Assembly: GCA_029555385.1 (NCBI GenBank)
Contig: JAKPSH010000162.1
Span: 1-42,796, forward strand
Direction: 5' to 3'
Length of the DNA: 42,796 nucleotides
Source of the DNA: Pseudomonadota bacterium
GTDB taxonomy: Bacteria; Bdellovibrionota_C; UBA2361; SZUA-149
Shown: positions 17,235 through 24,619 of the stretch, in pieces
Numbering within the stretch: the stretch's first letter is position 1
Layout of the letters: each line of letters opens with the position of its first letter
Translations under genes and position numbers: made by a program
The notes under the pieces: generated by a model
Databases searched by the model: none
Told to the model about the DNA's origin: nothing
What the model saw: the letters and a program-made list of their open reading frames with translations, nothing else

Positions 17235-18101
17235 ATGGTTCGTAAAGCTGTTATCCCGGCCGCAGGACTAGGAACACGGTTTCTTCCAGCGACCAAAGCC
17301 CAGCCCAAAGAGATGCTGCCGATTATTGACACGCCGACCATCCAGTATGTCGTTCAGGAAGCGGTCGATTCCGGCATTGATGACATCTTAATTATTTCCG
17401 GCAAAGGCAAGCGCGCGATCGAAGATCACTTTGACCGGAACGTCGAACTCGAAGCGGCGTTGGACGACGAAGACAACCTGGCAAATGAGATGCGCCGCAT
17501 CGCTGATATGGCTAATATCCACTTTATTCGCCAAAAGGAACTCCGCGGCCTCGGCGACGCGATATATTATGCAAGGCAGCATATCGGTGAGGAGCCTTTC
17601 GCTGTGCTGCTCGGCGATACGATTGTCGACTCGGTTATTCCTGTCACGCAGCAGCTTTGCGATATCTACGACCAATACCGCAAGACCGTAATCGCCGTTG
17701 AAGAAGTTCCGCACGAAAAGGTCCAGCGCTACGGCATTATCGGGGGAAAACCGTTAAGCGACACGCTTTGGGAACTGAGTGACTTGATTGAAAAACCGGC
17801 GCCGGAGTCTAGCCCTTCTAATTTAGCGATTGCCGGGCGCTACATTTTAACGCCGGATATTTTCAAAACCATCGAACAGACCAAGCCGGGAAAGAATAAC
17901 GAAATCCAGCTCACAGATGCGCTGCGTCTGCTCCTCAGCCGGGAATCGATCTATTCCTACAAAATCGAAGGCAAGCGGTACGATATTGGCAACAAGCTCG
18001 ACTACCTGAAAACCACGGTTGAATTTGCCTTGAAGAGGAAAGAGTTTGCTGCACCGTTTCGTGAGTATCTCGAGCTGCTGCTTACTGGAGATCGGTCCTG
18101 A
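17235..18101 (+). CDS. galU: UTP--glucose-1-phosphate uridylyltransferase (GalU type)
   Basis: A 288-residue nucleotidyltransferase of usual GalU length. It has the sugar-nucleotide signature GLGTRFLPATKAQPKEMLPI near the N-terminus, VQEAVDSGIDDILIISGKGK, LLGDTIVD for the metal-binding Asp, VEEVPHEKVQRYGII, and EIQLTDALRLLL toward the C-terminus. It makes UDP-glucose and pyrophosphate from UTP and glucose-1-phosphate; some relatives accept other sugar-1-phosphates. An AAGGAG ribosome site precedes it, 18 bases after the GHMP kinase stop. The pairing suggests a UDP-sugar salvage module. Its end faces a methyltransferase gene on the other strand, with 47 bases between and no clear terminator. 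Confidence 0.93.
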   Translation: MVRKAVIPAAGLGTRFLPATKAQPKEMLPIIDTPTIQYVVQEAVDSGIDDILIISGKGKRAIEDHFDRNVELEAALDDEDNLANEMRRIADMANIHFIRQKELRGLGDAIYYARQHIGEEPFAVLLGDTIVDSVIPVTQQLCDIYDQYRKTVIAVEEVPHEKVQRYGIIGGKPLSDTLWELSDLIEKPAPESSPSNLAIAGRYILTPDIFKTIEQTKPGKNNEIQLTDALRLLLSRESIYSYKIEGKRYDIGNKLDYLKTTVEFALKRKEFAAPFREYLELLLTGDRS

Positions 18102-18148
18102 TTAAGCGCAGGGCGTACGTGGGCGGAGACTTTTGTTGTTGTTAGGGT

Positions 18149-18997
18149 TCAACTGACTTTCCGGTAAATTCCGATAAGCCCGGAAGCAAGGAAGCGGGAA
18201 ATTTTTCGGGGCAGCACCAGGTCAAGCAGCCATTCGGCGGCCAACATCACACCAACGAATAGTTCACAATACTTCAAACATGGCACGTCGTAACGAATGG
18301 CCCCACGGCCAGCATCCACCAGCTGCAACTTATGCTGCAACAGCAACGATTCCCATTGTCTGATTGTTTTCACCGAAATATGCCCATAAAGAGGCGTTCC
18401 GCTGCTGCCGTAGGCCACAGGTTCGGGCGGAGTCTGCTTGTCTCTTGATGACTCGGGGCGCAGTAAACGATTGTAGAATTCCAATTCGAAACAACTTGGC
18501 TGATTTGTCGATGTAAAAAGAAGCAGACCACCTGGATGCAGAATGCGTGTGATCTCTTTAATCAGCGCAGCCGGATCGGGCATATGCTCAGCTACTTCCG
18601 AGCAGTGCACAAAGCCCACCGAACAATCTGCAAAGGGAAGAGGTTGGGAGAGATCCACTTCTTCAAACGCGATATCGACCTGGTGCAGTTTGAACCACTC
18701 CACGTGCTCTAAAAACTTCTCACGGCAAGCCGGCCCCTGATCGCATCCGCGAAAAATCCAGTTCTCAAGCACGGGCAATAGATGCTTCGCAAAGATACAT
18801 AAATCTTTGCCGTTGCCACAGCCGAGGTCGACCATCAGCGGCGGCAACGCGCCGCGCTCTTTTAGGTACGAAAGCTGCTTGAGCACAAGCCGCAGGCATT
18901 CCTTGCGTTTGCGAAACCACCAGTAAGCCTCAAACGGCCAATCTACGCCATTAAAGAAGTCTACCGGCGATACGAGCCATTTTTCCGTGCAAGCCAT
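18149..18997 (-). CDS. Class I SAM-dependent methyltransferase
   Basis: A Rossmann-type methyltransferase. Motif I is VDLGCGNGKDL (around residue 56 from the chosen start), motif II region GCDQG, then DLSQPLPFADCSVGFVHCSEVAEHM, a Methyltransf_11 pattern, and HPGGLLLFTSTN. The ATG at 18997 is preferred because GGA sits 6 bases before it; in-frame alternatives are ATG 19003 and TTG 19072. The C-terminal third has a hydrophobic stretch (VGVMLAAEWLLDLVL), suggesting membrane association or a lipid-like substrate. The substrate is unknown. It follows the HDOD gene on the same strand and may be co-transcribed with it. Confidence 0.85.
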   Translation of the reverse strand: MACTEKWLVSPVDFFNGVDWPFEAYWWFRKRKECLRLVLKQLSYLKERGALPPLMVDLGCGNGKDLCIFAKHLLPVLENWIFRGCDQGPACREKFLEHVEWFKLHQVDIAFEEVDLSQPLPFADCSVGFVHCSEVAEHMPDPAALIKEITRILHPGGLLLFTSTNQPSCFELEFYNRLLRPESSRDKQTPPEPVAYGSSGTPLYGHISVKTIRQWESLLLQHKLQLVDAGRGAIRYDVPCLKYCELFVGVMLAAEWLLDLVLPRKISRFLASGLIGIYRKVS

Positions 18998-19102
18998 AAG
19001 CATTCCAATCAAACACGCTCTACGCCAGGCAGGCGCTGGTGCCGTTTTCCGTATGAGGAATACTACTCTCAAAGAGAAGATTCAGCCAGAGGAATACGGG
19101 TT

Positions 19103-20263
19103 TTAGGGCTGCTCTGTTCGCACCCATTGCCGGACAAGAAAAAACCCGCTGTTGGTGCGAGAGCGTTTGCGCTGTCTTGGTTTCTTTTCAAGAATAGCCT
19201 GCCAGCGCGACCCGGAGCTGCTGAGACTTACCGCACCGGCATGGCTCTGCTGCACTTCGGCTCTCAGAAGTTCGGTATCACGTTCACTCAAGGCCAGTTT
19301 TTTCCCGGCCCGGTGCAGCTGCGCAGTTATATCGGGGTAGCCGGGAAGATGTCCATAGCCAAGTGAATGAGCTAACAGATTGCAAAAGCGGAGCACATTG
19401 AGCTTCTCATACACCAGATTGTCCAGAACGCTGATCTCTGGACCGTGGTGGCAAACAATGATCTGACAGAGCTCTTCTGGCAGGTTCCACTTGTCCAAAG
19501 CCAGTGCACCAATCAAAGCATGACCGTAGCCCAATATCTCCCCTTCCGCTTCAAGGTAACTTTGTCCGCTTGTCGTCTCGTTGACTACTTCGCGGTAAGT
19601 CTTCGGAATCTGCTGCAGGAGAATAAGTTTTCCCAGATCATGCAATATTCCAACGGTATAAAGTTCATCCCCGTAGGTCTTCCTTAGCTTTCCGGCCAAA
19701 TTGCGGCAGGCAAGAGCAGTACAAAGCGAATGTTCCCAAACCATCTGCTCCGCTTCACTCCATGCATTCCGTCCATGCTTCAAGCAAGCTCCCAGACATA
19801 TTCCGCGAATTGCCGGGATACCGGCGACCATGATTGCTTCACTAATTGAACTAATAACGCGCTGCCGTCCGTAAATAGCGGAATTGGCTGCTTTCATGAT
19901 CCGTGCAACTAGCGCAGGATCGCAAATGATGATTTCAATCAGCCGTCCAATCGTACTGTCGGACTGCTCCATCACCTCAAGAACACGCTCGGCAACTGCC
20001 GGAGACGGCGCCAGATCGGCGGCACTGCTTACTATTCCGCGCCAGTCGGTGGGACGACATTGTGCATCAGGCGTTGTTTCAGAATACGCAATCCGGCTCA
20101 TCTCGGCAACAAAACCAGATGGATCAGCGCACGCCGTTGGCACAGTTCCCGTTTGGTTCTGTTCTTGCCGGCTCGCCGGCAAACCATGACTTACCCGCCA
20201 TAGCGAAAACCGGAGAAGTGAAGGACGTTTTCGTGCCTGTTCTGCCTTAGCCGCAAGCTTCAT
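19103..20263 (-). CDS. HDOD-domain signalling protein
   Basis: A 386-residue protein with an HDOD domain from about 75 to 290: LAPSPAVAERVLEVM, ICDPALVARIMKAANSAIYG, a helix with SISEAIMVAGIPAIRG, YTVGILHDLGKLILL (the HD remnant), and GYGHALIGALALDKWNLPEELCQII-type sequence. HDOD proteins are catalytically inactive relatives of HD phosphohydrolases used in stress, motility and c-di-GMP-linked signalling. The N-terminal about 70 residues are low in recognisable features, and the C-terminus ends in a basic KKPRQRKRSR tail. ATG 20263 follows AAAGG. There is no partner kinase or GGDEF domain next to it. Confidence 0.88.
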   Translation of the reverse strand: MKLAAKAEQARKRPSLLRFSLWRVSHGLPASRQEQNQTGTVPTACADPSGFVAEMSRIAYSETTPDAQCRPTDWRGIVSSAADLAPSPAVAERVLEVMEQSDSTIGRLIEIIICDPALVARIMKAANSAIYGRQRVISSISEAIMVAGIPAIRGICLGACLKHGRNAWSEAEQMVWEHSLCTALACRNLAGKLRKTYGDELYTVGILHDLGKLILLQQIPKTYREVVNETTSGQSYLEAEGEILGYGHALIGALALDKWNLPEELCQIIVCHHGPEISVLDNLVYEKLNVLRFCNLLAHSLGYGHLPGYPDITAQLHRAGKKLALSERDTELLRAEVQQSHAGAVSLSSSGSRWQAILEKKPRQRKRSRTNSGFFLVRQWVRTEQP

Positions 20264-20760
20264 CAAACCTTTGACCTCTAACTAAAGAACCGACGAAAAG
20301 ACATTCTCTTTCGTGATGCTTCTTTAGCAGCTTAAGCAAAAGCCATACCGCGCGAGTTCATCGACTGAACCCTGACCGGGAACTGAAATTTTGATTCATC
20401 CAGAATACTACAGATCCGCACACAACACGGCTTCAACCAGCTTTGTCCCCCCGTACCCGGGAAAGAAAGGTCGCACCGTATATTCGTCAAGTCCGACAAG
20501 AGTCTTTGACAAACAACCACGTCCAGGATCGGACAACAAATTCAAAAATCCGTGTCGCGGCTTCAGGTCTTAATTTGTTTCGCATTGCATATAAACAACG
20601 GTTTAACAATACTAGATAAGAAAATTTCAGATGCACTTATTTGGGTAGAAGAGAAAGAGGCTCCCCCCGTATACTGCGGCACTATCTGTTTCGCGGTATC
20701 GGGAGAGACTGTTTTTTTGTTAGTGGTTCTTGTTTGAGGTTTCGCAGAGGAGGCATTGTT
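20264..20760. other. Intergenic region with no convincing gene
   Basis: About 500 bases between the divergent HDOD gene and the 164-residue ORF. Short ORFs here lack ribosome sites and recognisable composition. A consensus-like TTGACA occurs at 20506-20511 on the plus strand but no matching -10 lies 16-18 bases beyond it. The interval probably carries promoters for both flanking genes. Confidence 0.4.
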
Positions 20761-21255
20761 ATGGTTGCCGTTTTACGTGCGAACAATTTGGCGCGAAGTT
20801 TGTTTTTCCTGACGATCGCACCGGAAGCACACGAACGTTTCCGGCGCAATGGCGAGCCTTACGGCAGTTTTTCAGAAGACGGCATCCCGCCGCGCGGCAT
20901 ATATTGCATGGTGATGCGCCGGTATTGGCATCGCCCCGAAAATCTCGAGCGGGCAGTGCGGGAGTTCCTCGCACATGCGCGCAGCATGCCATCACTGGAG
21001 GTGGTCGTCGTGACAATGCATTGTCCCGGATTTGTCTTTGCGATCAGCGATAAGGCGAAACGCCAGCGGGCGCTTCGCGGCTACCTCAGTGTGCAATTCG
21101 GTATCCTCCGGCGAATTCGCCGCAATCTCTCTGGCTGCACCCGTGTGGCAATCTACGCCATTGCGGAAGCTCAAGATATCGTTGCCGAGCTGCGTAGCCG
21201 GTACCGGGACTTGCGCAGCGTGGAGATCTTCACCGATCCCAGGGAGGTGCGTTGA
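20761..21255 (+). CDS. Uncharacterised 164-residue protein
   Basis: The start at 20761 is chosen for a strong GAGGAGG site 7 bases upstream; the longer frame from 20641 has none. The protein begins MVAVLRANNLARSLFFLTI and is basic and soluble, with alternating helices and strands (REFLAHARSM, LEVVVVTMHCPGFVFAI, AIAEAQDIVAELRSRY). It has no signal peptide or membrane helix. No family was recognised; it does not show the HUH motif of REP-associated transposases although a large hairpin lies just downstream. It shares a TGATG stop-start with the small ORF that follows. Confidence 0.6.
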   Translation: MVAVLRANNLARSLFFLTIAPEAHERFRRNGEPYGSFSEDGIPPRGIYCMVMRRYWHRPENLERAVREFLAHARSMPSLEVVVVTMHCPGFVFAISDKAKRQRALRGYLSVQFGILRRIRRNLSGCTRVAIYAIAEAQDIVAELRSRYRDLRSVEIFTDPREVR

Positions 21256-21416
21256 TGAATTACCTCTCGCTCTCGGAGACGGCTGAAAGCGTCTCAAGCT
21301 GTAAATGGTTGCACATCATCCAACCAGAACCAGTGTTATCACCGCACCCGATAGCACTGGCTGGATGGATGATGTGGATAGGTAAGGACAGTTCTCCCTC
21401 TTTCTATCTGCCTTAA
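21255..21416 (+). CDS. Putative 53-residue ORF coupled to the preceding gene
   Basis: The ATG overlaps the preceding stop as TGATG and is preceded by GGGAGGTG at a good spacing, an unusually strong translation signal for a chance ORF. The peptide starts MNYLSLSETAESVSS and contains Trp-rich WMMW. Its middle is encoded by the long hairpin at 21312-21376, so the coding potential there is constrained by RNA structure. The family is unknown, and it may be translated or merely part of a structured mRNA tail. Confidence 0.4.
   Translation: MNYLSLSETAESVSSCKWLHIIQPEPVLSPHPIALAGWMMWIGKDSSPSFYLP
21312..21376. repeat. Long imperfect hairpin (27 bp of stem, 9-base loop)
   Basis: Left arm CACATCATCCAACCAG, then AA bulge, then CCAGTGTTATC; right arm GATAGCACTGG then CTGGATGGATGATGTG. 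The two halves pair over 27 positions with two mismatches or wobbles and the 2-base bulge, around the loop ACCGCACCC. No T-run follows on either strand, so it is not a standard intrinsic terminator. It could be an extragenic palindrome, an RNA processing or stability element, or a structured small RNA. Confidence 0.75.
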
Positions 21417-21730
21417 AGATCCGTTCGAGCGCTTTCAATTTCGGGAGAAATCGGGCAAGGCAACAATGCCACTGTGCATTACCTTAAGTTAGTACGACTC
21501 GTGGCCGGACTTATTTATGCAAGGATTTTGTAGTTAAACGACATTCGCCAAAATATGTTTAATTGGTCTCTCTCGCACCTGGTTTAAACATGAATAAGCT
21601 TGAATCACCAAGCACACTGCCATAATCTAGGAAGCTGGCGAATTGCTTCCGGGCAAATACCGGGAGTGGTCTCACAATTATAGTCGCGATCGATCTCTGT
21701 TTAAGCGTTAATTCTGATTAAGGAGACAAT
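21417..21730. other. Intergenic region upstream of the protease lipoprotein
   Basis: No credible ORF. It ends in AAGGAGACAAT, the ribosome site of the protease gene. A short inverted repeat ATGTTTAA...TTTAAACAT-like pair occurs near 21557-21592 and a GAAGC/GCTTC mini-hairpin near 21631-21649; neither has an assignable function. Confidence 0.35.
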
Positions 21731-22594
21731 ATGACTGAATTATTTTCGCAGAAGAAGCGTTCATGGGTGGCCATGCTGAACCTCGCGTTGTTTTGCGCAC
21801 TTTGTGTATTAGGGTTAAGCGCCTGCAGCGGGGACGATGATGATGAAGACTCGGACGATGATATCATTTTTACTCAGGATGCCTGCAGTGCCATCGGTCT
21901 CAAGATTGCAAACGGCACAGCCTGCACTCTCGGCGATACTCCAGCCGCAAGTCCAATTGTCCGGCTGTCAATTATCACTGCGGGCGGGGGACTGGGAACC
22001 TGCACGGGTACTGTAATTGATTCAAACATCGTGTTAACCGCAGCGCATTGCTTTATGGACGGTTTTGTCGGCGTCCAAGTTGACACGTTCACCGGATCTT
22101 TTGGTGTCAATCAAGTTGTGGTACATCCGCAATTTGATGCATCGGATTACGAACTGGGCGGCGTGCTGCACAACGATGCTGCCCTAGTCTTTACCGATCA
22201 GGGTATGGGAGTTGCCACAGCACCATTGCTTTACTCTCGGGCTCCGATTCTCGGCGAAGAAGCGATCGTCGCTGGATTTGGTGAAACATTTCCCGGCAGC
22301 GATACTGGTCAGATTTATGCCGGCAACGCTGTCGTCTCCGGCCTGACAACCCAGCATGTCGTGATTGACTACACCCGGGAACAGAGCCATCCTTGCGCTG
22401 GCGACTCCGGCGGACCGCTGCTGCTTAATGTCGGCGGCGCACAGACCATCTCCGGCATCGTTTCGCAAAGCGATCCTTCTGTTGAGATCGACAACATCTG
22501 CCGTCCGGGAGATGAAACTCTGTACACGAACGTGCAGGATCCCGCGATCTTCGGCTTTATTCAGCAGTATGCGCCCAACGCATCGGTTCTCTAG
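21731..22594 (+). CDS. Trypsin-like (S1) serine protease lipoprotein
   Basis: A 287-residue protein with a lipoprotein signal peptide ending LGLSAC; Cys32 would be lipidated. It is followed by the very acidic linker GDDDDEDSDDD, which commonly marks surface or outer-membrane lipoproteins in some lineages. The chymotrypsin fold keeps the whole triad: His106 in LTAAHC, Asp149 in HNDAAL, Ser226 in CAGDSGGPL. Cys91 and Cys107 can form the usual His-loop disulfide. Ser/Gly around position 220 suggest no obvious trypsin-type Asp specificity, so the cleavage preference is unknown. AAGGAG lies 6 bases before ATG. It is monocistronic, followed by a terminator. Confidence 0.92.
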   Translation: MTELFSQKKRSWVAMLNLALFCALCVLGLSACSGDDDDEDSDDDIIFTQDACSAIGLKIANGTACTLGDTPAASPIVRLSIITAGGGLGTCTGTVIDSNIVLTAAHCFMDGFVGVQVDTFTGSFGVNQVVVHPQFDASDYELGGVLHNDAALVFTDQGMGVATAPLLYSRAPILGEEAIVAGFGETFPGSDTGQIYAGNAVVSGLTTQHVVIDYTREQSHPCAGDSGGPLLLNVGGAQTISGIVSQSDPSVEIDNICRPGDETLYTNVQDPAIFGFIQQYAPNASVL

Positions 22595-22611
22595 CCCGGT
22601 TTAGGCTAAAA

Positions 22612-22659
22612 GCCGGGCAGCGCAAGCGTTGCGCACGCTGTCCGGCTCGTTTCTTTTTT
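22612..22659 (+). terminator. Probable intrinsic terminator of the protease gene
   Basis: Stem GCCGGGCAGCG / CGCTGTCCGGC pairs over 11 positions with one G-U wobble and a 13-base internal loop, then a T-rich tract (TCGTTTCTTTTTTG). It lies 17 bases after the protease stop. Confidence 0.75.
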
Positions 22660-22900
22660 GTCTTCCGGACCCTTGAAATCAGCTAAGAAATGTTCACGCT
22701 CCAAAAGCAAAAAACGCCGGCACATTGATCGGAGCGGCATCTTTATTTCACTTATTATTTTCTTCATCGGCGCTGGTTTCTTGCTCAGCGCCTTTCAGAC
22801 CCGAAGCATTAACACCTTTATCTTTGGCGTAATATGCATTCTTCTGGGTTTACATCATTACTTGAGGGAAATGATTATCCGGGTCGTGCGCAAGGATTAA
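22658..22900 (+). CDS. Small two-helix membrane protein (non-ATG start)
   Basis: Up to 80 residues: a strongly basic N-terminus (KKCSRSKSKKRRH), then two hydrophobic helices (SGIFISLIIFFIGAGFLL and FIFGVICILLGLHHYL) and a basic tail. Only TTG codons (22658 or 22673) can start it, with weak ribosome sites, and the first lies in the T-tract of the preceding terminator. Amino-acid composition is convincing for a membrane protein; expression is less so. The family is unknown. Confidence 0.45.
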   Translation: MSSGPLKSAKKCSRSKSKKRRHIDRSGIFISLIIFFIGAGFLLSAFQTRSINTFIFGVICILLGLHHYLREMIIRVVRKD

Positions 22901-22977
22901 GCAAAAACCACGCTTGCATTTAACGCCTACGATGTTTATGCTGGAATACAAAATTGAAAACTTTTGCGGGGTCAAAA

Positions 22978-23580
22978 ATGGCTAATAAATTGTCGTCCAG
23001 CGTATGGGGCCATGAAATACAACATTTTTGCCGTCGGTCGGATGCGATTAAGCGATTGGTTCTTTATGTTGCAGCAGCAAGCATGCTCCTGCTGAACGCT
23101 TGCTCATCACGCGGCTCCTTTCCACATAATTCTGGAACAACCGTCGATTTGTCACGCAAGAATTACCGCATTGTGAAGCCTAACGCGATCGGTACGAGCT
23201 CAGGATTCCGCCTTCTCGGCATTATTCCGCTGGCTGCCCCCTCTTACACAAGCGCCATGTCGGACCTTTATGACAACGCCCGAATTAGGGAAGGTTCGGC
23301 GACAGCCTTGGTCAATATTTCCGAAGAAGAATCCGGCATCTACTTAATCTTGTTTTCTATTCCGAAATTGACTGTTCGCGCAGATATCATCGAATTCACA
23401 GATTCCCGCGAAAGAACATCGTCCAACCCTAGAACGGAAAAGAAAAGCTCAACTTATCGCGAGGAAACAGCGCCGAGGGAAGTGCAGCCGCAAGAAGTCC
23501 ATCCAGAAGGCAGGCTCTCCGAAGAGACTTCCGGTCCAACGCAAGATGAGGAAGACGCTAACCCATACGATCGTTACTAG
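22978..23580 (+). CDS. Lipoprotein with a DUF6567-like core
   Basis: ATG 22978 has GGGG 7 bases upstream; TTG 22954 is an in-frame alternative. The product is 200 residues. An unusually long n-region precedes a lipobox LLNAC with Cys42. The core (about 50-140) contains VDLSRKNYRIVKPNAIG, FRLLGIIPLAAPSYTSAM, LVNISEEESGIYLILFSIPK and VRADIIEF, which I associate with the DUF6567 lipoprotein family, of unknown function. The last 60 residues are a charged, low-complexity tail rich in Glu, Pro, Ser and Thr. It probably sits in the outer or inner membrane facing the periplasm. Confidence 0.75.
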   Translation: MANKLSSSVWGHEIQHFCRRSDAIKRLVLYVAAASMLLLNACSSRGSFPHNSGTTVDLSRKNYRIVKPNAIGTSSGFRLLGIIPLAAPSYTSAMSDLYDNARIREGSATALVNISEEESGIYLILFSIPKLTVRADIIEFTDSRERTSSNPRTEKKSSTYREETAPREVQPQEVHPEGRLSEETSGPTQDEEDANPYDRY

Positions 23581-23651
23581 AGCAGTTTGACTTATGGTTT
23601 AGCTGCAAGTTAATCCGCTCTATCAGGGTGCTGAAGGCGTAACTCTTTCTT

Positions 23652-23762
23652 ACCCGGCACAACCCTTTGCCTCCCTTCGCTGTCGGGCGCCCAGTGGTCC
23701 AGACCAATGGCGACGAATCAATGCAGGCGACGCGCTGCGGTTGGCAAAGGGTTGTGCCGGGT
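23652..23762. repeat. Nested perfect 20-bp inverted repeat with 71-base loop
   Basis: ACCCGGCACAACCCTTTGCC at 23652-23671 pairs exactly with the reverse complement at 23743-23762. The right arm runs into TTTT on the plus strand, which could allow a terminator, though the loop is long. It lies inside the larger inverted-repeat block. Confidence 0.8.
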
Positions 23763-24014
23763 TTTTGATCTGTTCTGAAAGACGTGCTGCGGCGAAAAGG
23801 CGGCTTGGACGCGTTTGCACTTTTTCCCGCACTTGAAGCAGCACAGAACCTCCAGGTATTCAGAAAAGTGAAATACGACCAAGAGAGACAGCAGCGTACC
23901 TGCTCCGCCCATGCGCGACTTCCGCTTTCACCCGCGTGATGCCACGAATATGCGCCATTCAAAGACTGTCCGGGCGAATTCCGGATGTAACAGACTTATT
24001 CGCGTATTTGATGC

Positions 24015-24055
24015 CTATCAGGGTGCTGAAAATTAGTTTTTCAGCACCCTGATAG
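24015..24055. repeat. Perfect 18-bp hairpin at the end of the 87-residue ORF
   Basis: Arms CTATCAGGGTGCTGAAAA and its reverse complement flank the 5-base loop TTAGT. The stop codon of the minus-strand ORF lies in the loop and its last codons in the stem. No T-run follows on the minus strand, so terminator function is uncertain. Confidence 0.85.
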
Positions 24056-24296
24056 CTGCCGCTTTGCCTCTAAGCTGCAGCCTCCTCACAAGCCCCAGAC
24101 CCACCAGCGCCGGACTGACCACCACGCACACCGGGCAAACGGCCCCGGCGGCCAGAGCCGCACCCGCCCCTAATGCGCCGACACCGGCACCCAGAAGAAT
24201 GCAGCTATTAGCGTCACTTACCTGACCTGCAATCACATCTTCGCCGAAATTCGAAGCTGTCAGAGAACGATTTGTTGCCTTATTATTTTCTCCCAT
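24033..24296 (-). CDS. Small glycine-rich hydrophobic protein, possible secreted peptide
   Basis: An 87-residue ORF with AAGG just before ATG (spacing short, 3 bases). Residues 1-30 are polar (MGENNKATNRSLTASNFGED) and 31-70 are a Gly/Ala-rich hydrophobic stretch (GAGVGALGAGAALAAG) with a CPVC pair. It ends in a basic tail whose last seven residues are encoded by the inverted repeat at 24038-24055. The polar leader plus Gly-zipper body resembles bacteriocin-like or small membrane peptides, but there is no identifiable exporter nearby. The C-terminus may have been replaced by insertion of the repeat. The function is unknown. Confidence 0.45.
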   Translation of the reverse strand: MGENNKATNRSLTASNFGEDVIAGQVSDANSCILLGAGVGALGAGAALAAGAVCPVCVVVSPALVGLGLVRRLQLRGKAAAIRVLKN

Positions 24297-24619
24297 AGGC
24301 CTTAACCCAATTACGCTGAAATCCTGCCGCTAACTACAAGACAAGTGTTTGCCCGCGTCTTAACGTCGGCAGCTAATTAGTCGGCAAATCACTGATATCC
24401 TTACCAAGACTAATCTGCCAAAGCAGCCAAGTTTTCTGCAAAATCAGCACATAAGGATTCTCCATATTCATGACCCGGGATTGCGCGTTTATACTAACTA
24501 ATCATGATTTTGAAACTGTTATTGGATACTCGCAATCAAAAGCGAGATTGAACAACAGAATTAAACAACTAAGACGATCTCGTCTGAAACTCGAATATTT
24601 GCTTGCGGAGATTCATTCT

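Larger units (their letters stand above)
23620..24055. mobile_element. Roughly 436-bp block bounded by 16-bp inverted repeats; possible MITE or insertion-sequence remnant
   Basis: CTATCAGGGTGCTGAA occurs at 23620-23635, and its exact reverse complement at 24040-24055. A third, direct copy lies at 24015-24030, so the right end is itself a hairpin. Ends of the form CAGGGTGCTGAAAA resemble terminal repeats of several insertion sequences. No transposase frame is visible inside. A second, nested perfect inverted repeat of 20 bp lies within. No clear target duplication was found at the borders. Confidence 0.5.

Noticed and set aside
20761-21376. REP-associated transposase plus its REP hairpin
   Set aside because: The 164-residue protein lacks the HUH and tyrosine motifs of that family.
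23652-23762. Integron attC site
   Set aside because: The inverted repeat is perfect and lacks the GTTRRRY/RYYYAAC core sites; no integrase is nearby.
23558-23962. 134-residue minus-strand ORF inside the inverted-repeat block
   Set aside because: It overlaps the lipoprotein stop, spans the inverted repeats, has no ribosome site or recognisable domain, and has shadow-like Cys/Ser/Arg-rich composition.
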